Shown here piece by piece: positions 62,901-63,925 of a DNA stretch of 63,925 bases (positions within the stretch are counted from its first letter, which is position 1; each line of letters opens with the position of its first letter). Below the pieces are notes generated by a model. It had not been told where the DNA came from and did no database searches. It was given only the letters and a program-made list of their open reading frames with translations. The translations under genes and the position numbers were made by a program. The DNA lies in NCBI GenBank assembly GCA_017463365.1, contig JAFTPH010000029.1, positions 1 to 63,925 on the forward strand. Direction: 5' to 3'. Origin of the DNA: Bacilli bacterium. GTDB lineage: Bacteria > Bacillota_I > Bacilli_A > ML615J-28 > CAG-313.

Positions 62901-63589
62901 TAATTAAAATGACAAAGGGGTGTTTGACATCAATTAGAAATAATTATGAAACTGTTTTGTTCAGTTTTATAAAGCGAAATATTTCCGAGTATGTCGATAT
63001 GATGAGTGCGGATGTATTTGATTATGATGAACTTGTCGAGATACTGTCTTGGAATATAGAGGATGAGTACAAGATAACACTTTTAGAATTTACAAATGAA
63101 AAAATTAGCGTTGTTAGTAAGAATTATTCAGATAAGGTTTTATCCGTTATTTTAAAAAATCACTTTGTTCTAGAAGATTTACCACATTTGTTAAAAGTAT
63201 ATGATTCTTATTCAAATGAGATAAAAACAATTATATTTGAATTATCTGTTAAAAATTATAATCGTGTCTTGGAATGTTCGCCTAATCTTTCGGAATTGTT
63301 TTCTAAAGAATTGTTGTCTTGCGATAAGATTGATGAAAATAAAAAAATTGAATTGTTTATAACTCTTCTTGAGGCTGTTTCTGCTGAACAAGCTAAAAAG
63401 TTTGCTTTTATTCTAAATAGAACTGACCTAGCCACAGCTTTGGATCCTTCTAAACGTCCGAAGATTCAATATAACCAACAAAATAAAAAAATTCTTGAAT
63501 TGTATAAAAAAAGAAATTGGATAAATGATTACTCAGCAAATAATGATAACTCCTACTATACTATAAAAAGAAGTAAAGTCAGTAGTTAA
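59918..63589 (+). CDS. YobI-like membrane P-loop NTPase (KAP-type)
   Basis: 1223 residues from TTG, with AAAGGAGG about 9 nt upstream. YQFEKLTLKDDLNIDVYEEAL and AISGAYGAGKSSVLASY (P-loop 41-50) match B. subtilis YobI and KAP NTPases, in which two membrane helices interrupt the P-loop domain; here they are at about 128-155 and 170-195. Walker B DVIVFEDMDRF (about 246-256). A long C-terminal helical repeat region with a coiled coil (about 430-530) follows. The family is frequently found in accessory and defence-like regions. Membrane-associated; role unknown. Confidence 0.78.
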   Translation: MSKKYQFEKLTLKDDLNIDVYEEALDYVFESDDIRNVAISGAYGAGKSSVLASYKKKHPDKKYIHISLAHFNSEKKIKDDEEDKGEEGVSESVLEGKILNQLIHQISSDNIPQTNFKVKKNINKREIVKSTFLYLTMLMCIGFLCFFDEWEEFVKLFSSDWLVGKVLNFTLNRYALLLAGVIILMIAYVFVYSVIKLQKNKNLFKRLNVQGNEIEIFENQDDSFFDKYLNEVLYLFENSQTDVIVFEDMDRFKIDHIFERLREINTLVNIQLAKKNTPQNLKKDEKFVENKKILRFFYLLRDDVFVSKDRTKFFDYIIPIVPVVDGTNSYNQFIEHLDKNNLTEKFEKKFLQDISLYIDDMRLLKNICNEFLVYYHRLNTIELNYNKMFAMITYKNLFPRDFSDLHNGQGYVKSLFEHKDEFILSERENIVILIENKKKEIDDCKNEQLVDIKELDIIKKNMEQSANVPSYNERSRKMREYNEWCENVYPVRKNAIQNKLGGRLPLIENELIDLELQLAKLGSRQLKDIINRENRNKIFRTPTVNEVGDKNEYKEIRGNDYFPLLKYLVGEGYIDETYADYMTYFYPNNLSLIDKIFIRSIRDKQSKEYSYSLKNPALILSYLNIADFEEPETLNFDLFDHILNNNHEYVEYFIVQLKKRRKFDFLSQFFTNRNIKNFIDKIIRYWPEFFFDVISESSMPYNQIREISLNILLHCDDNAIELANINNCLTEFVSKTNDYLNLNDFDPDRLISSFELINVKFKSINYDVSEINIYKLVYEKSMYCLTYENIKNMLNHIHGIQDEAAVRNKNYEVLLSIIDSPMYNYVKANIIEYFEMIFDECDGKIEDDEATIINVLNDEFITYEIKKFYITLLSNVVSDISQVTNHELWNVLLEQEKLSFSENNLCYCFLEYKELTTLLVDYINRYNGIIDISNISIETDEQFKHNIFNATIECYDLDDSKYGQILSSCNLVYKSTFNLNDVPISKMNVLIDNQIIKMTKGCLTSIRNNYETVLFSFIKRNISEYVDMMSADVFDYDELVEILSWNIEDEYKITLLEFTNEKISVVSKNYSDKVLSVILKNHFVLEDLPHLLKVYDSYSNEIKTIIFELSVKNYNRVLECSPNLSELFSKELLSCDKIDENKKIELFITLLEAVSAEQAKKFAFILNRTDLATALDPSKRPKIQYNQQNKKILELYKKRNWINDYSANNDNSYYTIKRSKVSS

Positions 63590-63745
63590 TCGTACTATGA
63601 ACAAGTTTTTACTTTAATTTAAAAATATATAATTTTTTAGCTGTTGTGAGAATAGAAAGATTATTAGTTGATAGGTTATATAAAAAAAGAGAAGAATTAT
63701 CTAATGATAAACATAAAAATGTTATAATAATAGAAAATAATGATT

Positions 63746-63782
63746 AGCTAGAGCATTATCATATCGTGCTTTAGCTTTTTTT
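63746..63782 (+). terminator. Terminator after the YobI-like gene
   Basis: 10-bp stem (one G-T pair) followed by seven T. Confidence 0.72.
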
Positions 63783-63788
63783 ATTGGC

Positions 63789-63867
63789 CCTATAATTTAG
63801 ATTGGGGTTTATAGAAAAACACCTATAACTTTCTTTGGGGTTTTAACACCTATAAAGAAGATTGGGG
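63789..63867. repeat. Triple CCTATAA-n6-TTGGGG repeat
   Basis: CCTATA at 63789, 63822 and 63849, each followed exactly 13 bp later by TTGGGG (63802, 63835, 63862). The intervening 6-7 bp differ. The unit recurs 33 and 27 bp apart. Function unknown. Confidence 0.7.
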
Positions 63868-63882
63868 TCATAAATGTAAATA

Positions 63883-63912
63883 AGCAGCTTCCGAAAGGGA
63901 GCTGCTTTTACC
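63883..63912 (+). terminator. Terminator near the right edge
   Basis: AGCAGCTTCC-GAAA-GGGAGCTGCT (10 bp, one G-T pair) then TTTTA; it would end a transcript through the repeat region. Confidence 0.8.
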
Positions 63913-63925
63913 ACACAAAATTATA

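Larger units (their letters stand above)
63590..63925 (+). other. Non-coding 3' region: two terminators, a -10 box and a triple repeat
   Basis: No credible gene; a frame open from 63601 to 63747 (about 48 codons, no ATG) has no good ribosome-binding site. TATAAT at 63723-63728 is followed by hairpin AGCTAGAGCA/TGCTTTAGCT (63746-63755 / 63767-63776, T7 after), which may be a tiny RNA or the YobI terminator. Three CCTATAA-n6-TTGGGG repeats lie at 63789-63867. A terminator with a GAAA loop is at 63883-63906. Confidence 0.7.

Noticed and set aside
63601-63747. Open frame of about 48 codons after the YobI-like gene
   Set aside because: No ATG; only a GTG with no ribosome-binding site; no family resemblance. 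Possibly a gene remnant.
1-63925. CRISPR array, tRNA or rRNA genes
   Set aside because: No regularly spaced repeat arrays, tRNA cloverleaf signatures or rRNA-like sequence seen on either strand; the triple repeat at 63789 has irregular spacing and no CRISPR features.

Overview
The window is a very AT-rich (by eye well under 35% GC) chromosomal segment of a Gram-positive-type bacterium using the standard code. Trp is TGG throughout the conserved genes, and TGA ends at least two of them. Peptidoglycan synthesis (MurC), a secreted amidase with Listeria-Bacteroides (InlB-type) repeats, lipoproteins, a T-box leader, an S-box/SAM leader, CdaA, HflX, a CcpA-like regulator and strong AGGAGG/GGTGAT ribosome-binding sites all fit a Bacilli/Erysipelotrichia-type, probably host-associated fermenter. 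The biotin-dependent Na+-pumping oxaloacetate decarboxylase and a phosphofructokinase with PPi-type signature residues support anaerobic metabolism. The taxonomic placement is inference.

Layout, 1-30 kb (mostly housekeeping). The window opens inside a giant secreted protein (beta-helices, InlB repeats, Big_2 domains, terminal amidase), followed by murC, a CcpA-like LacI regulator and a Tyr T-box with tyrS. Next come a membrane exporter fused to a degenerate HAD domain and an RsuA-type pseudouridine synthase. The oad operon (alpha, gamma-like, biotin carrier, beta) sits behind a terminator-bearing leader. A RelB/YafQ toxin-antitoxin pair and a run of tightly packed genes follow (birA, ttcA, tcdA, PPTase, lipoprotein, RibD_C-like, P-loop kinase). 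BirA presumably charges the carrier of the oad operon. Then pfk (minus strand), dus, two paralogous lipoproteins that collide with hflX, and a lone tnpB.

Layout, 29-41.7 kb. A ClpC-like protein with a dead, truncated second AAA domain is followed by a 1433-residue degenerate helicase/nuclease-like protein. An ankyrin protein, the c-di-AMP cyclase cdaA, a membrane-anchored PAS-like protein in the place usually held by cdaR, and ispDF come next, with overlapping or nearly abutting reading frames. A flavin-reductase-like protein and a Y-family polymerase with its YolD partner end this part.

Layout, 41.7-63.9 kb (accessory). There is a cluster of small membrane proteins, several with a similar cytoplasmic beta-rich (PH-like?) domain. 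It is followed by a GNAT, an esterase, tiny ORFs on a direct repeat, a pRiA4b ORF-3-like protein, a GIY-YIG protein and a SWIM-SNF2 helicase. Then come a SAM-riboswitch-controlled orphan, three more membrane proteins, a Nudix gene, a Nudix-kinase fusion and a YobI/KAP-like membrane NTPase. Large intergenic regions here carry RNA-like structures and repeats.

The best candidates for undescribed biology are: (i) the cdaA operon with a PAS-type partner and its pseudo-ClpC/helicase neighbours; (ii) the TGTATACA boxes in front of the SNF2 helicase and a membrane protein; (iii) a short transcript with mutually exclusive hairpins near 57.4 kb; (iv) the SAM riboswitch in front of an unknown 90-residue protein; (v) the paralogous membrane-protein cluster at 41.7-45 kb.
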